From Burkholderiales bacterium (GTDB lineage: Bacteria > Pseudomonadota > Gammaproteobacteria > Burkholderiales > Casimicrobiaceae): 7,373 nucleotides of DNA. The position numbers were made by a program, and so were the translations under genes. The stretch's first letter is position 1. Each line of letters starts with the position of its first letter. Of the stretch, positions 1 to 5,793 are shown one piece after another. The DNA lies in NCBI GenBank assembly GCA_031283405.1, contig JAITBX010000111.1:1-7373 (forward strand), written 5' to 3'. A model generated the notes under the pieces. The model saw only the letters and a program-made list of their open reading frames with translations, was not told the DNA's origin and did not search any database.

Positions 1-6
1 GAGGCG

Positions 7-510
7 TTACTTCCCGCCGAAGCGTCCTCGGCAACCGTCTTTGACCCAGATGTCGCCGCTGCGCGTCAATCCCCAACTCTGCCCTTCGCGACAGTTGGCG
101 CTGGAGAGTTGTTCCAGCAAGCGGGCGCGACCCATCTTGCGCGAATCCCACGGGCAAGTGGTGGTACGGTAATCTTCGCTGGCGCAGATGATGCTGCCTC
201 TCCAGCCGCTGCCGGCCCACGCGCCGCCGGACGCGGCAAACTCGGCGCGGCAACCTCTGTCCACCCACAGCCGGTCTTTTTTCACGCCCCAAGAACGGTT
301 TTCGACGCAGGCCGAGGAAGACAACTGGCGCACCAGTTGAACGCGGGCGCTGCCGGGAATGCGGCACTCGCGGTAGCGGCCATTGTCGCTCTCGCAACGC
401 ACGACAGTCGCTTGCGATTTGGACGGCGGCGCGCCGCGAGGCTGCGCCTGAGCCAACGACGGCGCGGCAATGGCGGCGCTCAGAAACAAAGCAACGGGCA
501 AATATCGCAT
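7..510 (-). CDS. Secreted protein with two DUF3011 repeats
   Basis: 167 residues. The N-terminus (residues 1-22) is a typical Sec signal peptide: a short basic start, a hydrophobic core and a likely cut after AQA. The mature part holds two similar units, about residues 37-91 and 107-165. Each has four cysteines (C39, C49, C68, C87; then C109, C119, C140, C160) and the pattern C..(9)..C, QLSS..C, SWG, (L/I)WV.(R/D)GCR..F. This matches the DUF3011 family as I know it; its function is not established. Even cysteine numbers and export suggest disulfide-bonded periplasmic units (inference). The ATG is well supported: AAAGGAG (complement of 519-525) sits 8 bases upstream. The TAA stop is at 7-9. 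The gene is transcribed away from aroE and has no visible operon partner inside the window. Family assignment is fairly sure; role is unknown. Confidence 0.87.
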   Translation of the reverse strand: MRYLPVALFLSAAIAAPSLAQAQPRGAPPSKSQATVVRCESDNGRYRECRIPGSARVQLVRQLSSSACVENRSWGVKKDRLWVDRGCRAEFAASGGAWAGSGWRGSIICASEDYRTTTCPWDSRKMGRARLLEQLSSANCREGQSWGLTRSGDIWVKDGCRGRFGGK

Positions 511-634
511 GGTTGAAACTCCTTTGTTGTGTTGAGGGGGATTTCTTGAAACATTGCCGCCATGTTACACCCACCGCAAGGCAGAAGTCACGGGGTGGAG
601 AGCGGTTACTTCTCCGCCGAAACGCGCCGTGGGA

Positions 635-640
635 TACAAT
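635..640 (+). promoter_or_regulatory. Probable -10 element for aroE
   Basis: TACAAT differs from the sigma-70 -10 consensus TATAAT at one base and lies 24 bases before the aroE ATG at 665. I see no convincing -35 box at 16-18 bases upstream. Its position argues that the longer open frame beginning at 554 is not the translated one, because transcription would start near 647. The rest of 511-664 holds the ribosome site of the minus-strand DUF3011 gene and a short sequence resembling that gene's 3' end. Confidence 0.42.
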
Positions 641-664
641 GATTCTCTTTGGACATTTGCAAAA

Positions 665-1588
665 ATGAACCGTTTTGTTGTCATCGGCAACCCCATCGCG
701 CATTCCCGCTCGCCGGAAATTCACCTGGCGTTTGCGAAGCAGACGGGAGTGGCGATCTCGTACCAGCGCCTCGAAGCGCCGGTGACTGCCGATGACTCCG
801 GTTTTTCCGATGCCGTTCGGGCGTTTTTTGCCGACGGCGGAAACGGCATGAACGTGACTGCGCCGTTCAAGGATGCCGCGTTTCGTCTGGCATCCGGCGC
901 AAGCGAGCGCGCGTCTTTGGCGGCGGCGGCCAATACGCTTGTCGGGAATCAGGAATCAGGAACCGGGGATCAGGAGGCGGTGCCGGCGGGCGCGCTTGCC
1001 GGCTGGTACGCCGACAACACCGACGGAATCGGCTTGGTGCGCGATTTGACTTGCCGACTCGGTTTGCCGCTGGCCGGACAGCGTCTTCTGATTCTGGGCG
1101 CGGGCGGCGCCAGCGCCGGAATTTTGGGGCCGTTGCTCGATGAGCGCCCATCGCAGGTGGTGTTGTGGAATCGGAGTTCCCAAAAAGCGCGGAATCTTGG
1201 CCGCCGCTTCGCCGCTGCGTACCCCGGCGCAGCGCTGACGATAGTTTCTGCCGAAGATGGCGGTAACGCGCTGCGTGATCGCTGGGCATTCGATCTCGTC
1301 ATCCACGCCACCAGCCTCAAAGCGAGGCTGAACGCCCCCGACGAAGCCGCCCAAACCTGGCCGTGGCTGCATTCGCTCTGCGCACCCGCCACTTTTTTTT
1401 ACGACCTGAGCTACGCCGACGATGAGGCAACGCTTTTTCTGCGCTGGGCGAAAGAATGCGGAGCGCGCTGGCGAAGCGACGGCCTCGGCATGCTGGTCGA
1501 ACAAGCCGCCGAGAGTTTCCGAATCTGGCACGGCTGCCTGCCAGAAACGGCGCCGGTGTTTGCGGCGCTGCGGGCAGGAAAGTCATAG
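665..1588 (+). CDS. aroE: Shikimate dehydrogenase (NADP+)
   Basis: Reduces 3-dehydroshikimate to shikimate in the cytoplasm, the fourth step of aromatic amino acid biosynthesis. I take the ATG at 665 (307 residues), not the in-frame ATG at 554, because family proteins begin close to the VIGNPIAHSRSP segment and a -10 element lies between the two. Visible landmarks are SRSP (14-17, shikimate binding), NVTAPFK with catalytic lysine K69, AANTL with N90, ADNTDGIG with D120, the dinucleotide loop GAGGAS (145-150), NRS (169-171) and the C-terminal DGLGMLVEQAA (272-282). The protein is somewhat longer than the usual 270-285. Most of the excess is residues 94-104, encoded by a 7-base tandem repeat (944-976). 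The usual NATS.GM.G segment near the nicotinamide reads HATSLKARL (214-222), a real departure. An immunity-like gene follows after 12 bases. Identity is secure; catalytic competence is likely but not certain. Confidence 0.93.
   Translation: MNRFVVIGNPIAHSRSPEIHLAFAKQTGVAISYQRLEAPVTADDSGFSDAVRAFFADGGNGMNVTAPFKDAAFRLASGASERASLAAAANTLVGNQESGTGDQEAVPAGALAGWYADNTDGIGLVRDLTCRLGLPLAGQRLLILGAGGASAGILGPLLDERPSQVVLWNRSSQKARNLGRRFAAAYPGAALTIVSAEDGGNALRDRWAFDLVIHATSLKARLNAPDEAAQTWPWLHSLCAPATFFYDLSYADDEATLFLRWAKECGARWRSDGLGMLVEQAAESFRIWHGCLPETAPVFAALRAGKS
944..975 (+). repeat. 7-base tandem repeat inside aroE (copy 1)
   Basis: Four consecutive heptads read GGGAATC, AGGAATC, AGGAACC and GGGGATC, then AGGA. 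Aligned without gaps to the reverse complement of 2131-2162, 27 of 32 bases match. The first base is also the first base of a codon, and the segment plus one base (33 bases) is exactly 11 codons, so the aroE frame is kept. It encodes residues 94-104, in the loop between the ANTL and NTDG motifs where related proteins normally have a short turn. Confidence 0.8.
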
Positions 1589-1600
1589 GGGAACGCGAAC

Positions 1601-2005
1601 ATGATTGATACAACGACGAAGAATGTTATATCGGTTTGGATGGGGACATCAAACAAGACAACCGAGGAATTCAACAAATACACCGAAGGTTTGGAAGATT
1701 CAAACTCCAACTGCCCGGCGCATAAAGAATGGGGGACGACATTCATTGATACTGATCTCTTCGTCGCGTACAGAACTGCGGATCGGAGGGTCGTACCTAT
1801 CGAAGAACTGGTGAAAGAAGTTGGATCAAGCTCCAAAAAAACTGATTTGGCAATTGTAAAAAAAGCGAAAGAAATGGGCATTAACGAAGGGAATTCCTTG
1901 TATTATTATCTGGACGCAACTTTTCATGAAGAACACCCCGGATCTCTTTATAATGGCTTGAAATTCATAGGAACATTCCCTGATCCCAGGAAAAAATATC
2001 GCTAA
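1601..2005 (+). CDS. Imm22-like immunity protein (orphan)
   Basis: 134 residues, no signal peptide or membrane segment. The N-terminal strand ISVWMGTSNKTTEEFNKYTE and the C-terminal LKFIGTFPDP match the ends of the Imm22 immunity family as I remember it (a start like VsVWvGnf.s.eel..Y and an end like lkFIGvF). The centre, with an acidic WGTTFIDTDLF stretch (44-54) and a helical IEELVKEVG...VKKAKEMG region, also fits. Imm22-type proteins are predicted to neutralise a cognate polymorphic toxin in the cytoplasm. No toxin, Rhs, CDI or type VI gene is in the window, so it is an orphan here. AGGGGA (1587-1592), overlapping the aroE stop, is a good ribosome site 8 bases before the ATG, suggesting co-transcription with aroE. 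The gene is visibly AT-richer than aroE, which suggests recent transfer. Family call is from motif memory only. Confidence 0.7.
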   Translation: MIDTTTKNVISVWMGTSNKTTEEFNKYTEGLEDSNSNCPAHKEWGTTFIDTDLFVAYRTADRRVVPIEELVKEVGSSSKKTDLAIVKKAKEMGINEGNSLYYYLDATFHEEHPGSLYNGLKFIGTFPDPRKKYR

Positions 2006-2070
2006 AAGTTTTACAGACGTCCGCAGATGGGCAGAGCGTAGCACAATGCCGCCCCTACGCCCTAACCCAA

Positions 2071-2094
2071 CCTCCCCCCCAGCGGGGGAAGGAG
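2071..2094. repeat. C-rich/G-rich imperfect palindrome
   Basis: A run of seven C (2074-2080), the loop AGC, then five G (2084-2088) and AAGGAG. Five G-C pairs form the core stem, with mismatches outside. It resembles the short palindromic repeats often found between proteobacterial genes. It lies in the 159-base stretch between the convergent immunity-like gene and the 133-residue gene. No T-run follows on either strand, so a classical terminator is not supported. Confidence 0.45.
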
Positions 2095-2104
2095 CAGATC
2101 GTGC

Positions 2105-2125
2105 GGGCGGGTTTCAAACCCGCCC
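2105..2125. repeat. Perfect 10-base inverted repeat
   Basis: GGGCGGGTTT, a central C, then AAACCCGCCC: a perfect palindrome able to form a 9-pair stem with a 3-base loop in either transcript. It lies between two convergent genes (stops at 2005 and 2165), where a bidirectional terminator would be expected. No U-tract follows, so an intergenic palindromic repeat or transcript-end stabiliser is as likely as a terminator. Confidence 0.6.
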
Positions 2126-2130
2126 TTGCA

Positions 2131-2162
2131 TTCTGATCCCCGATACCTGATTCCTGATCCCT
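2131..2162 (-). repeat. 7-base tandem repeat (copy 2), after a stop codon
   Basis: On the minus strand the heptads read AGGGATC, AGGAATC, AGGTATC and GGGGATC, then AGAA. 27 of 32 bases match the copy inside aroE. It starts two bases after the TGA stop of the 133-residue minus-strand gene, and its G-rich strand is that gene's sense strand. Confidence 0.8.
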
Positions 2163-2164
2163 AG

Positions 2165-2566
2165 TCACGGCATCTGAATTTTGCCGCCGCCGCCCATGCC
2201 TCCCATCCCGCCCAGCGAGCTTCCCGACGGCGGGATCACCAACGACGAAGCCGCTTGCCGGCGCAATTCCTGCAATTCCTGCATGGTTCGTTCAAGCGCC
2301 GCTTTGGAGGCCGCGCCGTAAGCGACGGAGGCTTCTGCGAAGGTGGTTGCCGGAATGTCGAAGCTGATCGGCAGCGCGCCGACGGAAGTCATCAACTGCG
2401 CTTCGCCGGAAAACAGTGTCGCGCGGGCTTCATCCGCCGAGCCGTCCGCCTTGACCGGATGAAGTACGCGCAACAGGCCGATACGGCGATCGGTATAGAC
2501 TTCCTCGCGGTAGAGCGCGTTGGCGTCCATGGAAATATCGGGTAATTTGTCAGCAGGTGTGTTCAT
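2165..2566 (-). CDS. Conserved-looking hypothetical protein, Gly/Met-rich tail
   Basis: 133 residues, no signal peptide or membrane segment, so probably cytoplasmic. I cannot name a family, though I have the impression of having seen similar proteins in other Beta/Gammaproteobacteria. Visible parts: an acidic start with LPDISMDANALYREE (8-22), a TDRRIG.LRVL.PVKADG strand-rich region (25-42) and a strand pair with FSGEAQLMTSVGALPISFDIP (52-72). A helix follows, rich in E, Q and R (about 86-106), then a flexible tail SSLGGMGGMGGGG ending KIQMP. The ATG at 2566 is chosen because the frame starts there; upstream there is only a weak GAG ribosome site inside a small AAAAC/GTTTT palindrome (2570-2581). 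It lies 74 bases after the short hemY on the same strand and may be the last gene of the hem transcript. Codon style matches the core genes, so it looks native. Confidence 0.78.
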   Translation of the reverse strand: MNTPADKLPDISMDANALYREEVYTDRRIGLLRVLHPVKADGSADEARATLFSGEAQLMTSVGALPISFDIPATTFAEASVAYGAASKAALERTMQELQELRRQAASSLVIPPSGSSLGGMGGMGGGGKIQMP

Positions 2567-2598
2567 GAGAAAACTCGTTTTTGAGAAGGGGTTGAATG

Positions 2599-2628
2599 AA
2601 GTTGGGTTTCGCGCAGTTGGGTTTTGCG
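2599..2628. repeat. 15-base direct repeat between hemY and the next gene
   Basis: Two adjacent units, AAGTTGGGTTTCGCG (2599-2613) and CAGTTGGGTTTTGCG (2614-2628), match at 13 of 15 positions. The core GTTGGGTTTCGC resembles one arm of a dispersed proteobacterial repeat that I recall from memory only. It lies 12 bases beyond the end of the shortened hemY, so it may mark the point where the rest of hemY was lost. Confidence 0.55.
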
Positions 2629-2640
2629 TAATCGGTTATT

Positions 2641-2874
2641 TTACTTGCGCGTTTGCCGCCAGCGCTGCGGCAGATTCCATAATTTTTGGACGGCGCGAAG
2701 CAGCGCGTAGAAAACGATGAATATCGCCGCCAGCGCGGTGATGAAAAAATTCAGCGTGGTTTCGAGACTAAAACTCGGCGTCGCAATTTGTACATAGCCC
2801 CAATGGGTGCGCGCAAAAATACCTACTGCTACTGCCAGCGCCACGATCAGAAAAATCCGGATGCCCCATTTCAT
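2641..2874 (-). CDS. hemY: Short HemY: N-terminal membrane domain only
   Basis: 77 residues with two membrane segments (about 3-21 and 40-62). Between them is RTHWGYVQIATPSFSLETTLN, the pattern of the HemY_N domain, and the end is LPQRWRQTRK. Full HemY proteins of this operon are about 350-420 residues: this membrane part followed by TPR repeats on the periplasmic side. Here the frame stops (TAA at 2641-2643) right after the membrane domain, and no TPR sequence is visible downstream. HemY of this type is an inner-membrane protein of the late heme operon with an unclear role; it is not the protoporphyrinogen oxidase called HemY in Bacillus. I chose the ATG at 2874 because GGAG precedes it by about 9 bases and it fits the family start; the frame is open further upstream only as a shadow of hemX. 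It could be a functional short form or a decayed remnant. Confidence 0.75.
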   Translation of the reverse strand: MKWGIRIFLIVALAVAVGIFARTHWGYVQIATPSFSLETTLNFFITALAAIFIVFYALLRAVQKLWNLPQRWRQTRK

Positions 2875-2888
2875 GATGTGCGCTCCGC

Positions 2889-3953
2889 TCACGGTTCGTT
2901 GACGTTGGGCGTCGCTTGTCCGGCGCGCCAGAGACGCAACGCTTCCAGCACCGGCGAAATTTCCGGCAGCGGCGCGGCGACGGGCGACGAGGACAACTCT
3001 TCGAGCAACGCTTGCAACGATTGCGTTGCCGGATCGTCCGCCGAAAAATGTTGCGTCACCCATTCTTTCGCTGCGGCGGCTTCGTCGCTAACCGCCGATT
3101 GCCGCGTCAACACCATCCACCGCAACGACAACAAGCGCAATCGCAGTTCGCGGCGGTCGAGCGTCACGTCGGCCAGATACGGTTTTGAAAAACTGTTTTT
3201 GTCGCTGCTCTCATCGCCTTTGACACGCAGGCGCACCATCGACGACATGGCCGCTTTCGTTTCCGTCCACCAGCGCCGCCACCACGGCGCATTTTCATCG
3301 ACGGCTTCTTTCGTTTCCGGCAGCGTCGTTGGAATTTCGCGCGGCGCCATGCGATCGACGGCGTTCAACGCCTGATCGAAGCGCGTGAGAAAACCGCGCG
3401 CGTCGAACGCTGGCACGCGCTGCAACGCTTCGACGGTTTGCGTCAGCGTGGCTTTCACCGGCGCCAGATCGGGACGTTTGAGCGCGGTCAGTTCGGCGTC
3501 GGCATCCTGCAACGCTGCCAGCGCCGCCGAAACATTGTCGCCCATCGCCAACTGCTGCATCGCAAAACGAACTCGGTACTCGACTTCGCGCATCGCCAGA
3601 TCGTCGCGCAATGGCAGCAGTTGACGATATAATTTTTCCAATTCCAGACGGCTGGTTTGCAATTCGTTGACACGTGATTCCAGCGATACGAGTTTTTCCT
3701 GAACGAGTTGCAAACGGCTTTCGTATTGCTTGTCTCGCGCGGTTTGTTCATCCAGCGTTTTTTCCAAAACGCCCAAGCGCTGCGCCGTGTTGGTTTGCCA
3801 ATCGAGATCGCGCTTCTTGTTGCTTTGCCACGACCATACTTGCGCCGCCGCCAGCGCCAGCACGGCTGCCCAGAGAATGATCCATCCCGTCAGCTTTTGC
3901 TTTTTGACGGGCGGCTGAGAGATTTCGGCGGAAGGCATTTCGTTCGTACTCAT
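2889..3953 (-). CDS. hemX: HemX-like inner-membrane protein
   Basis: 354 residues from the ATG at 3953. A proline- and lysine-containing cytoplasmic N-terminus is followed by one membrane segment (about 22-41, ending VWSWQSNKK). Next comes a long charged coiled coil (about 50-120, with LEKTLDEQ, LVSLESRVNELQ and LELEKLYRQLLPLRDD) and a helical periplasmic domain with VEYRVRFAMQQLAMGDN (124-140). This is the HemX family layout. HemX is often annotated as uroporphyrinogen-III C-methyltransferase, but the family lacks the SAM-binding fold of true methyltransferases. A scaffolding or chaperone role in heme synthesis is a common guess. The frame continues 18 codons upstream with an aromatic-rich segment. 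I prefer 3953 because those codons overlap the hemD end and family proteins start with a short cytoplasmic tail, but no clear ribosome site is visible. It is 31 bases after hemD and 14 before hemY. Confidence 0.87.
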   Translation of the reverse strand: MSTNEMPSAEISQPPVKKQKLTGWIILWAAVLALAAAQVWSWQSNKKRDLDWQTNTAQRLGVLEKTLDEQTARDKQYESRLQLVQEKLVSLESRVNELQTSRLELEKLYRQLLPLRDDLAMREVEYRVRFAMQQLAMGDNVSAALAALQDADAELTALKRPDLAPVKATLTQTVEALQRVPAFDARGFLTRFDQALNAVDRMAPREIPTTLPETKEAVDENAPWWRRWWTETKAAMSSMVRLRVKGDESSDKNSFSKPYLADVTLDRRELRLRLLSLRWMVLTRQSAVSDEAAAAKEWVTQHFSADDPATQSLQALLEELSSSPVAAPLPEISPVLEALRLWRAGQATPNVNEP

Positions 3954-3984
3954 AGGGTTCGTGAATAAAAAATAAAAGCGGAAA

Positions 3985-4785
3985 TCAAAGCGAAGCGAAA
4001 AAAACAATCATGCCACAAATCAGCTTGCTGTCGCTGTCCTCGCCGTTTTCTTCGCTGGTATCGATGGCGAGCCAGCCGCGCTCGCGCCCATGCGCCGCAA
4101 TGCGCGGATGCGTGACGAACACGGGGCGGGTCTTCAACAGGCCGCTTGCCAAACTGCCCGCCATCGTTTCGAGGTTGTCCAGCGCTTCGGCGCTCGTCGC
4201 GGTGATCGCGCACAAACGGCTGCTCTGCAATAGCGGCAACAAATCCACGTTCTCCGTCGGGCAAATCCGCCGATAACACGCCACCCGCGTCACTTCGGCG
4301 CCGCGCGCCGTCAGCGTCTCACTCAGCAATTCGCGGCCCTGTTCGCCGCGCAAAATCAGCACGCGCTTTCCCTGCATGTTTTGCAACGTTGGCAATTCCA
4401 GCAAACCTTCGCTGTCGAAGCGCGAGATCGGCATCAAAATGGATTCGACGGGAACGCCCGCTTGTTGCAACGCCGCCGCTGTTCCTTTACCCGGCGCTAG
4501 CGCCTGTACAGTTTTTGGCCACTGCGTTTTCGCTTGCTGCGGCAACGTTGCCAGCGCTTGCTCGACCGCGTTGGGCGAAACGAACATCACGAAATCGTAA
4601 GCGTCGAGTTGCGCCAGCGCGTCGCGCAAGGGCTGCGTATCCTGCGGCGGCGCGATCTCGATCGTCGGCAACAATACCGGAACTGCGCCGATTTTTTCCA
4701 GACGCTTCGCCAAAGTATGCGCTTGCTTCTCCGGCCTCGTGATCAAAATGCCCAAGCCGTCCAGCGCTTTCGCGTTCACATTCAC
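3985..4785 (-). CDS. hemD: Uroporphyrinogen-III synthase
   Basis: Closes hydroxymethylbilane into uroporphyrinogen III with inversion of ring D, in the cytoplasm, using the product of HemC. It is 266 residues, the usual size. Landmarks are ILITRPEKQA..LAKRLEKIGA (13-34), P.IEI.PP (40-47), FVMFVSPNAV (65-74), APGKGTAAALQQAGV (97-111), LILRGEQGRELL (143-154), ACYRR (168-172), ITATSAEALDNL (195-206) and FVTHPRIA (223-230). The family is poorly conserved, but this order of motifs and the place directly after hemC make the call firm. The start is GTG (4783-4785), overlapping the hemC stop as GTGA, a sign of translational coupling. The C-terminal tail ends in CGMIVFFASL, more hydrophobic than usual; I attach no function to it. 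Confidence 0.93.
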   Translation of the reverse strand: MNVNAKALDGLGILITRPEKQAHTLAKRLEKIGAVPVLLPTIEIAPPQDTQPLRDALAQLDAYDFVMFVSPNAVEQALATLPQQAKTQWPKTVQALAPGKGTAAALQQAGVPVESILMPISRFDSEGLLELPTLQNMQGKRVLILRGEQGRELLSETLTARGAEVTRVACYRRICPTENVDLLPLLQSSRLCAITATSAEALDNLETMAGSLASGLLKTRPVFVTHPRIAAHGRERGWLAIDTSEENGEDSDSKLICGMIVFFASL

Positions 4786-5732
4786 GTCGGCAACAACCGT
4801 TGCGCGCCGCGCGCCATGAATTCATCGGCCAGCGCCAAGCCCAACGTTTCGGCGTCGGCAACTGTAGCCACTTCGCCGCGTCGCTCGCCGCGCATCACTT
4901 CTTTGCCTTCACGATCCGCCAACAAGGCGCGTAGCCACAAAGTGTTTTGCTCGCGCCGCGCGTGCGCCGCCAACGGCGTTTGGCAACTGCCTCCCAGCGC
5001 CCGCGAGAACGCTCGCTCGGCGCTGACCGCCAACAATGTTTCGGCATCGACCAACGGCGACAGCGTCGCAATCACATCGCTACGATCGGCGCGACACTCC
5101 AAACCGAGTGCGCCTTGTCCCACGGCCGGCAAGCTGTCTTCCACATCGAGAAACGCCGCGATGCGCGCGCCGAAGCCCAAGCGAATCAATCCCGCCGCCG
5201 CCAGAATGATCGCATCGTAGCGCCCTTCATCGAGCTTGCGCAAGCGCGTGTTGACGTTGCCGCGTAGCGGCTCGATGGCGAGATGCGGATAACGCTCGCG
5301 CAATTGTGCTTCGCGTCGCAAACTCGACGTGCCCACCACCGCGCCTTTCGGCAACTGCGTCAGTGCCGTGTAGCGCGACGACACCAGCGCGTCGCGCGGG
5401 TCTTCGCGTTTCGCCACCGCCGCCAGCGTGAAGCCGGCGGGCATGTCCATCGGCACGTCCTTCAATGAATGCACGGCGAGATCGGCGCGACCTTCTTCCA
5501 TCGCCACTTCCAGTTCCTTGATGAACAGCCCCTTGCCGCCGATGGCCGCCAGAGGGCGGTCGAGAATCTGGTCACCCTGCGTCGTCATTCCCAGCAACGT
5601 CACCGGCGTTTCGGGATACAGCGCCTGCAAGCGGTCGCGGACATGCCGCGCCTGCCACAAAGCCAGCGCCGACTCGCGGGTCGCAATCATCAATGACGCC
5701 AAGGGCGCGTTCTTGTCTGTTTTCAAAACCAC
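4782..5732 (-). CDS. hemC: Hydroxymethylbilane synthase (porphobilinogen deaminase)
   Basis: Joins four porphobilinogen molecules into hydroxymethylbilane in the cytoplasm. Landmarks by residue from the upstream start: IATRESALALWQA (16-28), GDQILDRPLAAIGGKGLFIKEL (54-74, given in the family order), VHSLKDVP with catalytic D92 (87-94), GTSSLRR (134-140), RGNVNTRL (157-164), PAVGQGAL (202-209) and GGSCQTPLAAHA, whose C250 carries the dipyrromethane cofactor. All key residues are present. The length, 316, is normal. The start is uncertain: the GTG at 5732 directly abuts AGGAGA (complement of 5733-5738), which is too close. The in-frame TTG two codons further on (5724-5726) would have ideal 6-base spacing, and the first internal ATG (5690) has no ribosome site. 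It is the first gene of the hem operon and overlaps hemD by four bases. Confidence 0.96.
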   Translation of the reverse strand: MVLKTDKNAPLASLMIATRESALALWQARHVRDRLQALYPETPVTLLGMTTQGDQILDRPLAAIGGKGLFIKELEVAMEEGRADLAVHSLKDVPMDMPAGFTLAAVAKREDPRDALVSSRYTALTQLPKGAVVGTSSLRREAQLRERYPHLAIEPLRGNVNTRLRKLDEGRYDAIILAAAGLIRLGFGARIAAFLDVEDSLPAVGQGALGLECRADRSDVIATLSPLVDAETLLAVSAERAFSRALGGSCQTPLAAHARREQNTLWLRALLADREGKEVMRGERRGEVATVADAETLGLALADEFMARGAQRLLPT

Positions 5733-5742
5733 TCTCCTGTTA

Positions 5743-5769
5743 CGCGGGTGAATTTTAACACCTCCCGCG
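5743..5769. promoter_or_regulatory. Imperfect inverted repeat in the hemC/CDF divergent region
   Basis: CGCGGGTG (5743-5750) and CACC plus CGCG (5759-5769, with a 3-base TCC bulge) can pair around an AT-rich centre. The centre contains the likely -10 of hemC. A regulator binding here could control hemC, the transporter gene or both. A chance structure in GC-rich flanks is also possible. Confidence 0.3.
5752..5757 (-). promoter_or_regulatory. Probable -10 element for the hem operon
   Basis: On the minus strand this reads TAAAAT, one base from the TATAAT consensus and about 19 bases before the hemC start region. Transcription would begin near 5745, leaving a very short leader that carries AGGAGA. 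I see no good -35 box at 17 bases; the nearest candidates, around 5775-5781, are weak. Confidence 0.4.
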
Positions 5770-5793
5770 CCAACGAATCACCACAGTTTGCGT

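Noticed and set aside
554..664. In-frame extension of aroE to an ATG at 554
   Set aside because: The 37 extra residues do not resemble the AroE N-terminus, and a -10-like element lies inside the stretch; 665 fits the family start.
1601..2005. A full toxin-immunity module
   Set aside because: Only the immunity-like gene is present; neither strand nearby encodes a toxin-like protein.
2105..2125. Rho-independent terminator
   Set aside because: The stem is strong but no T-run follows it on either strand, so I list it as an inverted repeat only.
944..2162. CRISPR array or transposon ends formed by the inverted copies at 944 and 2131
   Set aside because: There is no regular spacing, no transposase and no target duplication. 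A third copy at 6999 and the heptad structure fit a short dispersed tandem repeat better.
2875..3063. Upstream extension of the short hemY to 3063
   Set aside because: The extra residues are an alternate-frame reading of the hemX end, rich in Ala and Arg. The ATG at 2874 has a ribosome site and matches the HemY start.
2686..3375. Long plus-strand frame of 229 codons opposite hemX and hemY
   Set aside because: It has an Arg/Ser-rich, low-complexity composition typical of antisense frames in GC-rich genes; the minus strand carries recognisable families.
3954..4007. Upstream extension of hemX to 4007
   Set aside because: It would overlap the end of hemD and add an aromatic-rich segment not expected before the cytoplasmic tail; not fully excluded.
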